Shown in pieces: positions 46,828 to 56,697 of a stretch of DNA of 64,000 nucleotides. This DNA is from Liolophura sinensis (lineage: Eukaryota > Mollusca > Polyplacophora > Chitonida > Chitonidae): contig NC_088307.1 of NCBI RefSeq assembly GCF_032854445.1, forward strand, positions 28,860,484 through 28,924,483, written 5' to 3'. Numbering within the stretch: the first letter of the stretch is position 1; each line of letters begins with the position of its first letter. The notes beneath the pieces are model-generated. The model was not told the origin of the DNA, made no database searches, and worked only from the letters and a program-made list of their open reading frames with translations. The position numbers were made by a program, and so were the translations under genes.

Positions 46828-49800
46828 CTGCAAGAGAAAGACGAGAAAGGTTGATTTGTTTGTTTATTTGATTGCAGTTTATGCCATCTCAAGAACATTT
46901 CAATTATATAGGGGCAGCCCGCATTACAATGAGAGGAAATTGCACAGATCAAGCCTGGTGGAAATCCACAACCATCTGCAGGTTGCTGCAGACCTCCCCA
47001 CTAAGGACTGGAGAGGAAACCAGCATGGACTACGCTTGAACTCGCAGGAATCGCATTATACATCATATGGATACTGAACAAAAATGTGAAACCAATCATG
47101 GGTTATTTCCAAACCTTTTTTGCCATTATTTGCCATGAGTTTGGGTTAGGAGTGATGCCATGAAGAGTTTTTCATTTTTTGCAAGCAATAGTTAAACAAC
47201 TGGGACTGTAATAATTAAATTCCAGTTGATATAATGATAATATATTGTGAAATTTAATCTTTCTGCCCCCAGCCCCAATTTCCCAAAATATTGCAGCCGG
47301 AAACAAGAAATTAAGTCGTTGGCATTAGCACTCTGTATAATTACATGTAACAGCTTACATCATGAGAAGAACGCTGGCCAGCAGTTCTGAGGTGTTGAGT
47401 AGATGATGGATGTACGACCGAGCGAATGTCTGACAACAGTAACACTGACAGGAAGGTAACACAGGTCTCGAGTCCTCGCGGTACCTGACAAACAGACAAC
47501 AGTAACACTGACAGGAGGGTAGCACAGGTCTCAAGTCCTCACAGTACCTGACAAACAGACAACAGTAACACTGACAGGAGGGTAACACAGGTCTCACGGT
47601 ACCTAACAAACAGACAACAGTAACGCTGGCAGGAGGCTAGCACAGGTCTCAAGTCCTCACGGTACCTGACAAACAGACAACAGTAACGCTGACAGGAGGG
47701 TAAGACATGTCCCAAGTCCTCACAGTACCTGACAAATAGACAACAGTAACACTGACAGGAGGGTAATACACAGGGCAGCCCTTATGTACTTGGCCAATCA
47801 CTGGTGCTGAAAGCGTCATAAAACCTATTAGCTCTCGATTGTCAGTGTGGTTTCTTATAGTGGATAGACAGATATCAGAGCATTAAATTGGATTTTGTGA
47901 TTAGTTTATGTGTTAAACTGGTGCAATGTTTGAACCAGACATTTATCAACAGGGAACTGAGATCGGCTGCCTGTGTCACAATGAGTACATGTTGGGCAGG
48001 ATCCCGCAGTAACTTGTCAGGGCAAGCTGGTAAGAAAACGATCTCGGGAGAGTCATTGTTTGAAGAGAAATATTGTGACTTTGCATCATTTTTCCTGAGC
48101 AAAGTCAGATTTATTAAGAAAATCTGAATGAAAGGGTCTGTTATCACTCAGAAGGTCCTGTGGCGTTTGGTAAATCCCCTGAACTCAGTACAGTCAGCTA
48201 GGCCTGATGCTTACACCCATACAGTTGAGGACTTCTAAAACACACTGCTTGTGTCCATGAAGATCTCTTTGACTGAGTACCAAACCAAACATCGGCCCTT
48301 TGAGCACGGAACAGAGCTGATACTCTCTGGTTGGGTATCAGGCGTTTTTGTTTGTATTTTCTCATTGTCATATTGTTGAATACCGATGGTATGGGAGAGC
48401 TCCTAGGTTTTGTGACGTCACTCTAATATCTATAACATGGCAAATGGTGTCACCAAATAAGTGGTTAGATGCTGACTTTGCTATTATTTTGTTGATAGAC
48501 AGTGTAGAATTTTTAAATATTTTTAGAACATTTCAGGAATACTGCTTTATTAATTCAGCTTTAGTGGCTGACTTTATGTTCACTTGAACAGACTTGCTAA
48601 GCACTCACCTTTTATCTTTAAGGTCAATTGTAAAACTTGCCCCAGTATATGTTTTTTCCTTGGTTTCCTCAGTTATCTCCCCTGATATGCCATGGCAGCT
48701 CTTGCTACTGCTGAACTTAAAATCAAACACTTGGGCTTCCCCTCTTTCGGTGACAATGTAGGGATACTTTTGCTATGTTAAGAAAATCTTAAACTTGTCA
48801 GGCTGTTGTATTTAAATGCATTAATGACTACACACCACAATGAATGGTAACCATGAATGAATGGTAAAAGAAGAACAAAGCTTTCACTCAAGTCAAACTT
48901 TTCCACTAAAAGTAGAGTTGAAGTTTATTTGGATTACTTTGTTGGTATCGGCAAAATGCTGTACTAAATAATAACTGACCTTCTACAATAGCAATCAATG
49001 TAGTGGAGGAAACCAGTTCCTATATGCAGATTAAACCACTGACCTTTGGCAAGTAACTGACAAACTTTTTCACTTGTAACAGAGATTTCACCAACTGTGC
49101 ATGCTCAAAACAACCACCATAATGGTGGAAGACAAGTGTCTGTGATATCCAGAGGACTTCGCGAAAGACCGCCTAAAAATCCCCTCAACCTGCGCTGTCA
49201 CTTTTACCCGTTGCCAAGCAACTAGAGCAGTACAGGCAGGAGAGTTTAGAAAATTCCCATCACCAAGGCGTCTGTTCTGGAATATCTGCGGAGGGATATA
49301 AGCTGTCCAGTAAGTCAACCAACAGCGCGAACACAGAAGAAATGTGTGTACCGTATGATATCCTCTGAACTTCATGCAAGACCACCCCAATGGCCTTCGT
49401 CATCGTTGTGGACACAGAGCAACAGTATGTATAGTGACTATCATGGCATATGCATAGAAGGATATGAGCTGTCAAGGATGTCCACCCCACAGCTGACCGC
49501 TGACAAGACGTGGTCAGGTCTCCAGCCACCCTGCATTAGGCGAGGACGGTCAGCAGATAATGCAGACTGAAAGCAGATTGGGAGAAGCACATGTTTGTAC
49601 GTGTATAGATACATGGGAGGAGCACTCCAGGTTTAGCCACTGACTGCTACTGGCGGGTACCCAAGAAATCTCCTGAATTAAAGCCGTGGCCAAGGAAACA
49701 AGACGTGAAAAATGCGACCTCAATGGTCAACGCCCAGACCATCACAACGAGTCAGTGGTTTAACTATCGGAGCCACCAAGGTGGGATTCCTTCTGATTCA

Positions 49801-52800
49801 TCTCCAAAATCAAATATATCTGATGGAAAAATCACAGATGTTCCAAAACTCACATCATGTCAAGATTTTATAATAAAAACAATGCAATAATCTAAATCTG
49901 ATATTCTACTTTCTAAACAAACTTACCACAGTTTTCTGCAAAATATCTTTGATCTCATCAAATTCAAAATCTTCTGTTTTTGGTCCAAAATTCTGAAACC
50001 CTTCAATAGAAAACCCTGGAATGAACAAAAAAAGTTATATTCTGTTTACACTCTCAAATGTTAAAGTGCAAGTAAGAAGGAGAAAGAGAGAGAGAGGAGA
50101 GATAGATAGAGATGGGGAGAGAGAGGGAGACAGACAGACAGAGGGAGACAGGTACAGAGAGACAGACAGAGAGATAGATGGAGGCAGACAGAGACAGGGA
50201 GAGAGGTGGGGAGACAGACGAACATGCAACTCCACATTCCCATAATAATCCTATACCTTACCTTGAACTGGCCTAGAAGAAGTTTCCTTTGCTGATTTCA
50301 GTCTTTCCTCTATCTGATACCCCCCTTCTATAGCTCCAAATATGGCAGCATTTTTCAACACCTGTAAATAGAAATCTAACAAGCCTGAGTACAATAATCT
50401 GACAGGAGATATGACTTGTAATCAGCACTTAGGTGTATAACCTACATGTACCAGTTTTATAACAAATATATTTGTCCCTTAGCTTAGACCTCTTTTCCAC
50501 TTGAGACTACTAGCTCCCCAGCAGTAAGGTCACCAGTTCAAATCCAGTTCTGGCTGGCTAAGCTGCTGCATTGTTCAGGCACTTTGTCAGGTGTCAGTCC
50601 ATTTGTTTCTTCATTGCTCATCTCATTTTCCTTCAGCTATAAACCTGACATTCATTCAATTACTGACGCATTCTTGAATGACATCATTCATATTTATAAG
50701 CAAATATAAATCCATAATATTTTCTTCTAAAATAATTTCTGCATGAAATTTCATCCATTAAATTAAGTACTTTAGTACTCAGTAATCAACAGAGGAGTTT
50801 CCAGTTCAAGCTCTTTTGTCAGTGAAGGTAAAAACAGTCCTACTGTATCATGTGACTTGTCCGAAATGTTAGGCAACCTTCACTGATATTTGTCTACAGA
50901 TCACCTGTCTCTTCGTGTTTCTCAAGCACAAATGAAAACTCTGTATTACGTGAACTTCTGAAGCTCACAGTCTTTCGGTTCCTGTATTTTAGTCATCATT
51001 GGCTCACTCTAAGTAGCTTTTTGTGAAACTTTTTCAGATGCCCATGTTACAGTAAATGTGAACAAATATAGTTGCCTAACATTTTTGACACGTCACATGA
51101 TACAGTAGGATGTTTTTTACTTTTAGAGATAAAAGAGTTTAAACTCGAAACCCCTCGTACTGACTACAAATTTATTTATTTATTTGATTGGTGTTTTATG
51201 CCGTACTCAAGAACATTTCACTTATATGACGGCGGACAGCATTATGATGGCAGTCAACCTGAACTGACTACAAATGTTTTAAGTCAGAAATAGAGGAAAA
51301 CATCACTGTTAAGCCATATGTCTGTTTTCTGGAATTCATTTTCCTTGGGAACCCTTTTCATATGTATGACAAAATGCTCTTTGAAAATACCTAATGGCAT
51401 CAGCTGGACTTCTTCTAAAAAGATCAACTTCAAACTCTCAGAAATCAACATCATATCTCTTAAACAAACAGGTTTTCAGAACTATATTAGTCCTGCACTT
51501 AAGTTTTAATTTTAGTCTGACTTGTAATATTTGTTTGTTTGAGATTATAATATAACTGTAGAAACAGACAAAGTTGTAACTTCTATTTTCTTTTTTTAAC
51601 TTATTTTCTTTTAACAGTATCCTCTAGAGTATGGCGTAAAACCCAAATAAAAAAACAAAACAATAAAATTGATAAATTTTAACAGTAAATAATCCTTTTC
51701 ATCAAACCTCTGAATTCTGATGTCTCTCCAAACACTCGTCCAAAAAACTGAGAGTCCTGTGGATGGACTTCTGCAGCCTTTTCCTGGTCGTGGTTTTTCC
51801 CACGTCTCCGTCTGACAAAGCCTGGTAAACATCTGGCTGAAAAGCTTCCTGTATGTCCATGTAGTGATCAGGCTCCAGCTGAAAATAGATCCAAACTCAA
51901 ATCACTGATTTTCTCCAGGTTTTTCAAAACACAAAATTCACATTTTCAATTCACAACGTACATACATACATTATGTGCCTATGTCATTCTCAATCTAAAG
52001 GTTTTTTCAGGCCCCAAAACAAAAACTCCTTATTTTTCAGGTTTTTCATGTCTGGGACAATTTTCTTCGAGTTGTGTGAGCCCTGTGAAATGTAAGTCTA
52101 TGTACAATATCATGATTAAGATGAGTTCCATATAATTTTTCACTTCTTGGATGCTTTGAAATCAAATTCAATTCCATATACTTTTCGACTGTTATACTTG
52201 ATGGAATCGACATTATTTTCCCATCATGCTTTGCAGCTGGACTGATGTTTAACGACACCACCAAGTATGGTATACCTCAAGTGAGTGATTTCTTACCCTG
52301 TGCATAATCCTGGCTGCTAGTATAAGTGAAATATTCTTGAGCATGGCATAAAACTCCACTGAAATAAATATTACACCCTACCCTGTATTTTCCCCCTTTT
52401 GCCCACACCGCCACACTCTGTTTATCGTTATACCCCTGGGGCAGTTCCATGGCTGAGTCTTGTATGGTTGAGAAAACAATGGATCCCTGAAACAGAAGAA
52501 AACAACAACATCAGCTGCAAATCATTTGTTTTCACGAACAAATCTCACCAGGCTGATCAGACAACTGTGCTTGACTTTCTCCACTCATAAAAGTGACCTC
52601 CCATCAAGAAATCTGTGCTCATACCTCAACCTGGTTTCTCCAACCATAAAAGTGACCTCCCATCAAGAAATCTGTGCTCATACCTCAACCTGGTTTTCTC
52701 CAACCATAAAAGTGACCTCCCATCAAGAAATCTGTGCTCATACCTCAACCTGGTTTCTCCAACCATAAAAGTGACCTCCCATCAAGAAATCTGTGCTCAT

Positions 52801-55800
52801 ACCTCAACCTGGTTTCTCCAACCATAAAAGTTACCTCCCATCAAGAAATCTGTGCTCATACCTCAACCTGGTTTCTCCAACCATAAAACCATTTAAATAT
52901 GTTTGAATCAGTCATTCAACCTCAATCAACACAACACAACAAATAGACTTTCTACAGGCTGCATCATTACAAAGTCGTGTTCACAAGACTTTTTGATTTA
53001 GGTACCATACTTGAATTTACTGAATAATGACAAATCACAGCATGTTCAGAATGGGGCTGCAGATGAGAAAAGGAGCTTGATTACTTTCACATGTATGTGT
53101 ATTCATTATTTTCACATGTGTGTGTATTCATTATTTTCACATGTATGTGTATTCATTATTTTCACGTGTATGTGTATTCATTATTTTTACTTGTATTTGT
53201 ATTCATTATTTTCACATGTATGTGTATTCATTTTTTCACATGTATGTGTATTCATTATTTTCACATGTATGTTTATTCATTATTTTTACTTGTATTTGTA
53301 TTCATTCTTTTCACGTGTATGTGTATTCATTTTTTCACATACAGGTGTATTCATTATTTCTACTTGTATTTGTATTCATTATTTTCACATGTATGTGTAT
53401 TCATTATTTTCACATGTATGTGTATTCATTTTTTCACACGTATGTGTATTCATTATTTCTACTTGTATTTGTATTCATTATTTTCACATGTATGTGTATT
53501 CATTTTTTCACACGTATGTGTATTCATTATTATCATATGTATGTGTATTCATTTTTTGACATGTATGTGTATTCATTATTTCTACTTGTATTTGTATTCA
53601 TTATTTTCACATGTATGTGTAGGCCTATTCATTTTTTCACATGTACGTGCATTCATTATTTTTACATGTATGTGTATTCATTATTTCTACTTGTATTTGT
53701 ATTCATTATTTTCACATGTATGTGTATTCATTTTTTCACATATATGTGTATTCATTATTTTACTTCAGATATCAACTCACATGCATCGCAGTGATACCAC
53801 CCAAGCCCTTCTGGAAACCTCTCACAGCTTCATGATGTTCAACCCTGTAAAGCATATAAATTCCAAATAAAATACTAAAAAATAGCTGGTGTTTACAGGA
53901 CACCACCAGGGTTAACACTGTTAAAAATCAACAGTATATGGGAAGGTCTACCAGCAACATTCAGATGGTCGTGAGTTTCCTCCCACCAACTTGCTGGCAG
54001 ATGTGTTACAAGTGAAATGTTCTTGAGTACTGTGTAAAATATCAATAAAATAAATAAATAAAATAAATAAAAATCAACTAAAGGGTCAGTATGTAAGGTG
54101 ACTATGAACTCGTAAGAATGGCTGACATGAAGAATTGAACCTGGGTCTCTTAGCTGTTAAACAGATGCTCTATGCAACCCCTCAGTCATTTATGGATATA
54201 TCAAATACATGTTCATGCCATGTACAAATAAATAGCAAAGAACTTACAGTAAAGGCATTGGCATCTGTACCAATGATGGCATATTTGTCAGCTTCTCCCA
54301 TATGTCGGGGGTGAGATGTGGCACGCTCCCTAACAAACACAACAAAAACAAATAAATACACGTTAACACAGACCGGGGGGGTGGATAGCCTTGCCTTCTC
54401 TCCATGTACATTACGTTATACTGTACAAAAATACACAGAAGAGTAATACATTATGATAAATCTAATTTTATGTGTGTGTGCTTGGGTTTTATGTCGTACT
54501 TAACAATTTTTTCCGTCATATTGTAAGGAGGAGTCATTAGGTGCGTGTACATACACTGTGCTTTCTTGTGTTGCCAAAGTGCTGTCACTGAAGTATCATG
54601 TCAAAGACACCAGACATGACACCCAGTCACATTATTACTGACACCAAGCCAACCAGTCCGGTTTCATTGCTCTAACCTCTCAGTGCTGAGCGCCAAACGA
54701 CGCAGCAAGAAGTACCATTTTTAAAGTAGATGGGTTTGATCACTAGTTTCTCAACTTCAAGGCGGATGCTCTAGCCATTAGGCCATTGAAGCAGTCTTAT
54801 CTACTGTTAGTAAAGAGCATACATGCATGTATTGTAATATATTTATTTATTTATTTGACTGTTCTTAAATACTGAAGGAGTTTTCACTTATACGACAGCA
54901 GTCAGGTTTACGGGTAGAGGAAACAATTATATAATAAACTAAAAGGAAACCATAAGATACTATAAGATATACATGTACTATAGCATAGACAGTATTGGTT
55001 TGTTTTAAAATCAAATTCTATGATTACTGTAAAATTATGTAATACTCAATAATATATTTCAGTTATACATGTATTTAACTGCAGTCAAGTCTATTACTGG
55101 ACGAAACCAGATCTACATGTAGTTTTGGGGAAACCACTATACATGACTAGTACATGTAACATGACTAGGTTCCTTGTATAACCCTCTAATTGCAGTTCAG
55201 TCTGAGGGGGAAACCAGGCTTAGTTATGAGGAAACCACCATCCATTACTAGCTTCCTTGTATAACCCTTTAATTGCAGTTCAGCCTGAGAGGGAAACCAG
55301 GCTTAGTTATGAGGAAACTACCATTCATTACTAGCCTACTGGTAATAGCTCTCTGATTGCAGTTCAGTCTGAGGGGGATACCAGACTTAGTTATGAGAAA
55401 ACCACCATACATTATCACATTCCTGGTAAAACCAACTAATTGTAGTTCAAACAGAGGGGAAAACCAGATATAGTAGTGGGAAAACACCTCATGGAAGCTA
55501 GCTAGATCATAGTTCCTCCACACCAATCAAGCTGGATTTGACAGCCATATTTAAGTCAACAGTTGGCATTATTCAGGCACCGAGGCAACATGAGTGCGGT
55601 AAATAACAGATGTTCAATTTCTATAAGTTATGGAGAGCTGACTGAGTTATATGGTCACTTTGTTGACTGACCGCTTATAATTACAAGCGTGGTCGCTGAG
55701 CGCTGTCAGTGACCACGCTTGACCAAGCTGATCTTACCTCCTCGGGTGTAGAGAGAACAAACTGGGGTTTCCACCACCTTGTCTGGGTGTCGGGCAAACT

Positions 55801-55858
55801 CCACCATCGCCCCGCGTCGGCAACCGCTTGCATGTGCGGCTCTGATCACAAACTTCAT
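46710..55858 (-). CDS. QTRT2: QTRT2, queuine tRNA-ribosyltransferase accessory subunit 2 (11 coding exons)
   Basis: Exons in coding order are 55858-55738, 54329-54248, 53844-53781, 52486-52382, 51878-51708, 50361-50262, 50015-49927, 49566-49466, 48767-48609, 47484-47359 and 46827-46710. They total 1,236 nt, or 411 aa; human QTRT2 is 415. QTRT2 pairs with catalytic QTRT1 to exchange guanine-34 for queuine in GUN-anticodon tRNAs and associates with the mitochondrial outer surface. Diagnostic matches are [77 protein letters not shown] and the zinc site CQCYCC...[18 protein letters not shown]...[10 protein letters not shown]. The catalytic Asp pair of QTRT1 is not expected in this subunit. All introns are GT-AG except intron 8, which looks U12-type. 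The gene is head-to-head with NELFE and convergent with HMCES. Confidence 0.94.
46857..47062 (-). mobile_element. SINE family 1 in QTRT2 intron 10
   Basis: Minus-strand orientation, the same as QTRT2. Contains TTATGCCATCTCAAGAACAT, GGTTGCTGCAGACCTCCCC and GAGAGGAAACCAGCATGG up to the B-box side. Confidence 0.7.
47359..47484 (-). CDS. QTRT2: QTRT2 coding exon 10 (zinc-binding CxCxxC exon)
   Basis: 126 nt, TGTTTGTCAG acceptor and GTAAGC donor. It encodes [40 protein letters not shown] and M. The Cys residues of CQCYCC are the family zinc ligands. The first part of this exon and its acceptor recur upstream as 63-bp tandem copies. Confidence 0.92.
47428..47772. repeat. QTRT2: 63-bp tandem repeat of the QTRT2 exon 10 acceptor and zinc motif
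   Basis: About six units with anchors (GACAACAGTAAC) at about 47432, 47495, 47558, 47613, 47676 and 47739. One interval is 55 bp, the others 63. Each unit holds a pyrimidine tract, an AG acceptor and [12 protein letters not shown] on the minus strand. Confidence 0.9.
48609..48767 (-). CDS. QTRT2: QTRT2 coding exon 9
   Basis: 159 nt encoding [20 protein letters not shown] and, at the end, [12 protein letters not shown], matching human FFPYQVTERGCALTFSFDY...ITSFEINLKEK. Donor GTGAGT. The 5' boundary is set by frame: only starting at the G at 48,767 joins exon 8 in frame. Confidence 0.82.
48768..49465 (-). other. QTRT2: QTRT2 intron 8, probable U12-type intron
   Basis: On the minus strand it opens ATATCCTTCT (U12 5' splice consensus ATATCCTTT). 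It carries TTTTCTTAAC (48777-48786; U12 branch consensus TTCCTTAAC) about 10 nt before the end CAAAA. Contains a ghost copy of exon 8. Confidence 0.65.
49268..49345 (-). pseudogene. Degenerate duplicate of the QTRT2 exon 8 3' end
   Basis: The minus strand reads [12 protein letters not shown], followed by ATATCCCTCC at the donor position. Aligned with exon 8 ([21 protein letters not shown]) the last 37 nt are roughly 70% identical. It lacks the [12 protein letters not shown] part and has no good donor, so it is probably a dead exon. Confidence 0.5.
49466..49566 (-). CDS. QTRT2: QTRT2 coding exon 8, followed by a U12-type donor
   Basis: 101 nt after CTTTCAG. It encodes [20 protein letters not shown] and [13 protein letters not shown], matching human [27 protein letters not shown]. 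No GT lies at the end of homology; instead the intron opens ATATCCTTCT, the minor-spliceosome 5' splice consensus. Confidence 0.82.
49927..50015 (-). CDS. QTRT2: QTRT2 coding exon 7
   Basis: 89 nt, TTCCAG acceptor and GTAAGT donor. It encodes [20 protein letters not shown] and [10 protein letters not shown], equivalent to human GGFLLDGFQGNPTTLEARL. Confidence 0.9.
50072..50218. repeat. Purine-strand GA/GACA microsatellite in QTRT2 intron 6
   Basis: About 145 bp almost purely A/G on the plus strand (GAGAGAGAGAGG, GACAGACAGACAGAGGGAGA). It abuts QTRT2 exon 6 and is a polypyrimidine stretch in the QTRT2 pre-mRNA. Confidence 0.92.
50262..50361 (-). CDS. QTRT2: QTRT2 coding exon 6
   Basis: 100 nt, TTTACAG acceptor and GTAAGG donor. 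It encodes [20 protein letters not shown] and [13 protein letters not shown], matching human [20 protein letters not shown]. Confidence 0.94.
51168..51262 (-). mobile_element. SINE family 1, tail fragment in QTRT2 intron 5
   Basis: Well-conserved tail: TTATTTGATTGGTGTTTTAT, CCGTACTCAAGAACATTTCA and ATGACGGCGGACAGCATTAT. A second tail scrap (GAGTATGGCGTAAAACCC) lies at 51,625-51,650. Confidence 0.7.
51708..51878 (-). CDS. QTRT2: QTRT2 coding exon 5
   Basis: 171 nt, phase 0 to 0, ATTTTCAG acceptor and GTTTGA donor. It encodes [30 protein letters not shown] and [17 protein letters not shown]. It is the strongest single family match (human [21 protein letters not shown]). Confidence 0.94.
52312..52375 (+). 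mobile_element. SINE family 1, tail scrap adjacent to QTRT2 exon 4
   Basis: TATAAGTGAAATATTCTTGA and CATGGCATAAAACTCCACTG end a few bases from the exon 4 splice donor at 52,381. Confidence 0.55.
52382..52486 (-). CDS. QTRT2: QTRT2 coding exon 4
   Basis: 105 nt, phase 0 to 0, TTTCAG acceptor and GTAGGG donor. It encodes [20 protein letters not shown] and [15 protein letters not shown], matching human PAGYVTNKSVSVWSVAGR. Confidence 0.9.
52585..52890. repeat. 59-bp minisatellite, 5 copies, QTRT2 intron 3
   Basis: Units contain CCATAAAAGTGACCTCCCAT and TCATACCTCAACCTGGTTTC. Almost identical. Confidence 0.9.
53083..53768. repeat. 24/25-bp minisatellite, about 28 copies, QTRT2 intron 3
   Basis: Core TTTTCACATGTATGTGTATT plus CATTA. 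Variants (TTTTTCACATG, TTTCTACTTGTATTTG) alternate in blocks. It abuts QTRT2 exon 3. Plus-strand ORFs of 182-259 codons are artefacts. Confidence 0.9.
53781..53844 (-). CDS. QTRT2: QTRT2 coding exon 3
   Basis: 64 nt, TTTACAG acceptor and GTGAGT donor. It encodes [20 protein letters not shown] plus MH, matching human LAEHHEVLTEYKEGVGKFIG. It lies right at the edge of a 24/25-bp minisatellite. Confidence 0.9.
53937..54078 (+). mobile_element. SINE family 1, 3' part in QTRT2 intron 2
   Basis: GGGAAGGTCTACCAGCAACA, TTTCCTCCCACCAACTTGC and CAAGTGAAATGTTCTTGAGT, followed by an AAAT-rich tail. Confidence 0.7.
54248..54329 (-). CDS. QTRT2: QTRT2 coding exon 2
   Basis: 82 nt, TTGTTAG acceptor and GTAAGT donor. 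It encodes [20 protein letters not shown] and VQMPMPL, aligning with human GSAPHLTHHTLHNIHGVPAM. Confidence 0.9.
54475..54795 (-). mobile_element. SINE family 2, minus-oriented, QTRT2 intron 1
   Basis: The tRNA head reads inward from 54,795 (fwd CTCTAGCCATTAGGCCATTG). The tail is TTGGGTTTTATGTCGTACTT near 54,485. It contains the shared body motif CTAACCTCTCAGTGCTG. Confidence 0.75.
54840..54925 (-). mobile_element. SINE family 1, diverged tail
   Basis: TTATTTATTTATTTGACTG and TTTTCACTTATACGACAGCA, in QTRT2 intron 1 just next to a family 2 SINE. Confidence 0.55.
55110..55490. repeat. About 83-bp tandem repeat, 4 copies, QTRT2 intron 1
   Basis: Units contain TATAACCCTCTAATTGCAGT, TCAGTCTGAGGGGGAAACCA and TTAGTTATGAGGAAACCACC, moderately diverged. 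Confidence 0.85.
55684..55721 (-). other. QTRT2: Perfect hairpin just inside QTRT2 intron 1
   Basis: CAAGCGTGGTC (55684-55694) and GACCACGCTTG (55711-55721) are exact complements. With the inner CTGA/TCAG and one wobble they give a 16-bp stem and a 6-nt loop, about 9 nt past the 5' splice site in the pre-mRNA. Confidence 0.75.
55738..55858 (-). CDS. QTRT2: QTRT2 coding exon 1
   Basis: 121 nt encoding [20 protein letters not shown] and then PVCSLYTRG, matching human MKLSLTKVVNGCRLG...CLLYTKTG. An in-frame upstream ATG at 55,957 exists. The 55,858 start is preferred because it matches the family N-terminus. Donor GTAAGA. Confidence 0.9.
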
Positions 55859-56616
55859 CCTTGAATGGTCACCGTGGACAAAATACAATTTCAATGAACT
55901 CTTATCGTGCCAATTAAATCCTATCTGGTCTATTATTTGGTCTTTAGACTCGCCCACTTTACATTAGGCAAATCCAACAGCTCTTAATCTCTCTTCTGAC
56001 GTCTCCAGAATTAATATATATATAGGCCCTATAGGCCCTATATACATTAATTTTTTTCAAAAGATTTCCAAATTAACACTAGGCCTACTTGATAAGTGAT
56101 CTCATTCGAAGAAGGCCTTTAAACTATCCAGGGACGGAGGATTCTTCTGCTAAAATACAACATGTATGAGGGATAATTTGCCTTGTTCAAGTGCCTAGTT
56201 GTTGATGTTGTCGTTCAACTATCTAATCTTGGACATTTCGTCACCGTTGATTTTAATCTACAGCGATGTACAGTTGGCAAATGTGAGACAATCAAGCATA
56301 TCGGTATATCATATCACAAACTGATGTCTGTTCTGAAACTATAAGGCACGTGGGGTAAACACAGGGAGAAGTTATTGACGCTCGTAAAAGCATGTTCAGG
56401 TCTGACAATATTACTAGTAAGGGGACCAAAAAAGGCAAAATTACTTTTTCAACACGTAAATCCTACATAGCTGTTACCCAAATCAATGTGTTAGAATGCT
56501 ATATTTTAGTTTAAATGAGTTTGATCAATTTACAATAACTGCTCCCCGGAAATCGGTCTATTTTCACCTTCCTTTTCAAAGAGCTCCAGTGCACGCCAAG
56601 TAGTCGTTTTGACAAA
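55859..56616. promoter_or_regulatory. Shared promoter interval of divergent QTRT2 and NELFE
   Basis: 758 bp separate the two start codons, so the interval must hold both 5' UTRs and both promoters. I see no TATA box at a sensible distance and no strong CpG island. A short AT run with a duplicated GGCCCTATA lies at about 56,015-56,045. Confidence 0.5.
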
Positions 56617-56697
56617 ATGGTATATGTAAATTTCCCTGTAAAACTCACAGAAGAAGAGGAAACACTACAGAAGAAATATGCTAAGCTAAGAAAAAAG
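56617..56697 (+). CDS. NELFE: NELFE coding exon 1
   Basis: 81 nt, phase 0 end, GTTTGC donor. It encodes MVYVNFPVKLTEEEETLQKK and YAKLRKK, the N-terminal coiled/helical segment that contacts NELF-B in the human complex. Confidence 0.92.

Noticed and set aside
46356-46871. 171-codon plus-strand ORF
   Set aside because: Runs antisense through the QTRT2 3' UTR repeat and terminal exon; the minus strand is the conserved coding strand.
47875-48147. Minus-strand 90-codon ORF with [12 protein letters not shown]
   Set aside because: Considered as a QTRT2 exon, but the neighbouring exons already join in phase and the sequence matches nothing in the family.
49088-49529. Two minus-strand ORFs of 89 and 100 codons
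   Set aside because: They cross exon 8 in the wrong frame and run on into the intron; only the spliced exon 8 frame matches QTRT2.
53011-53870. Plus-strand ORFs of 182-259 codons rich in Phe, Tyr, Ile and Cys
   Set aside because: Translation of the 24/25-bp array antisense to QTRT2; no family match.
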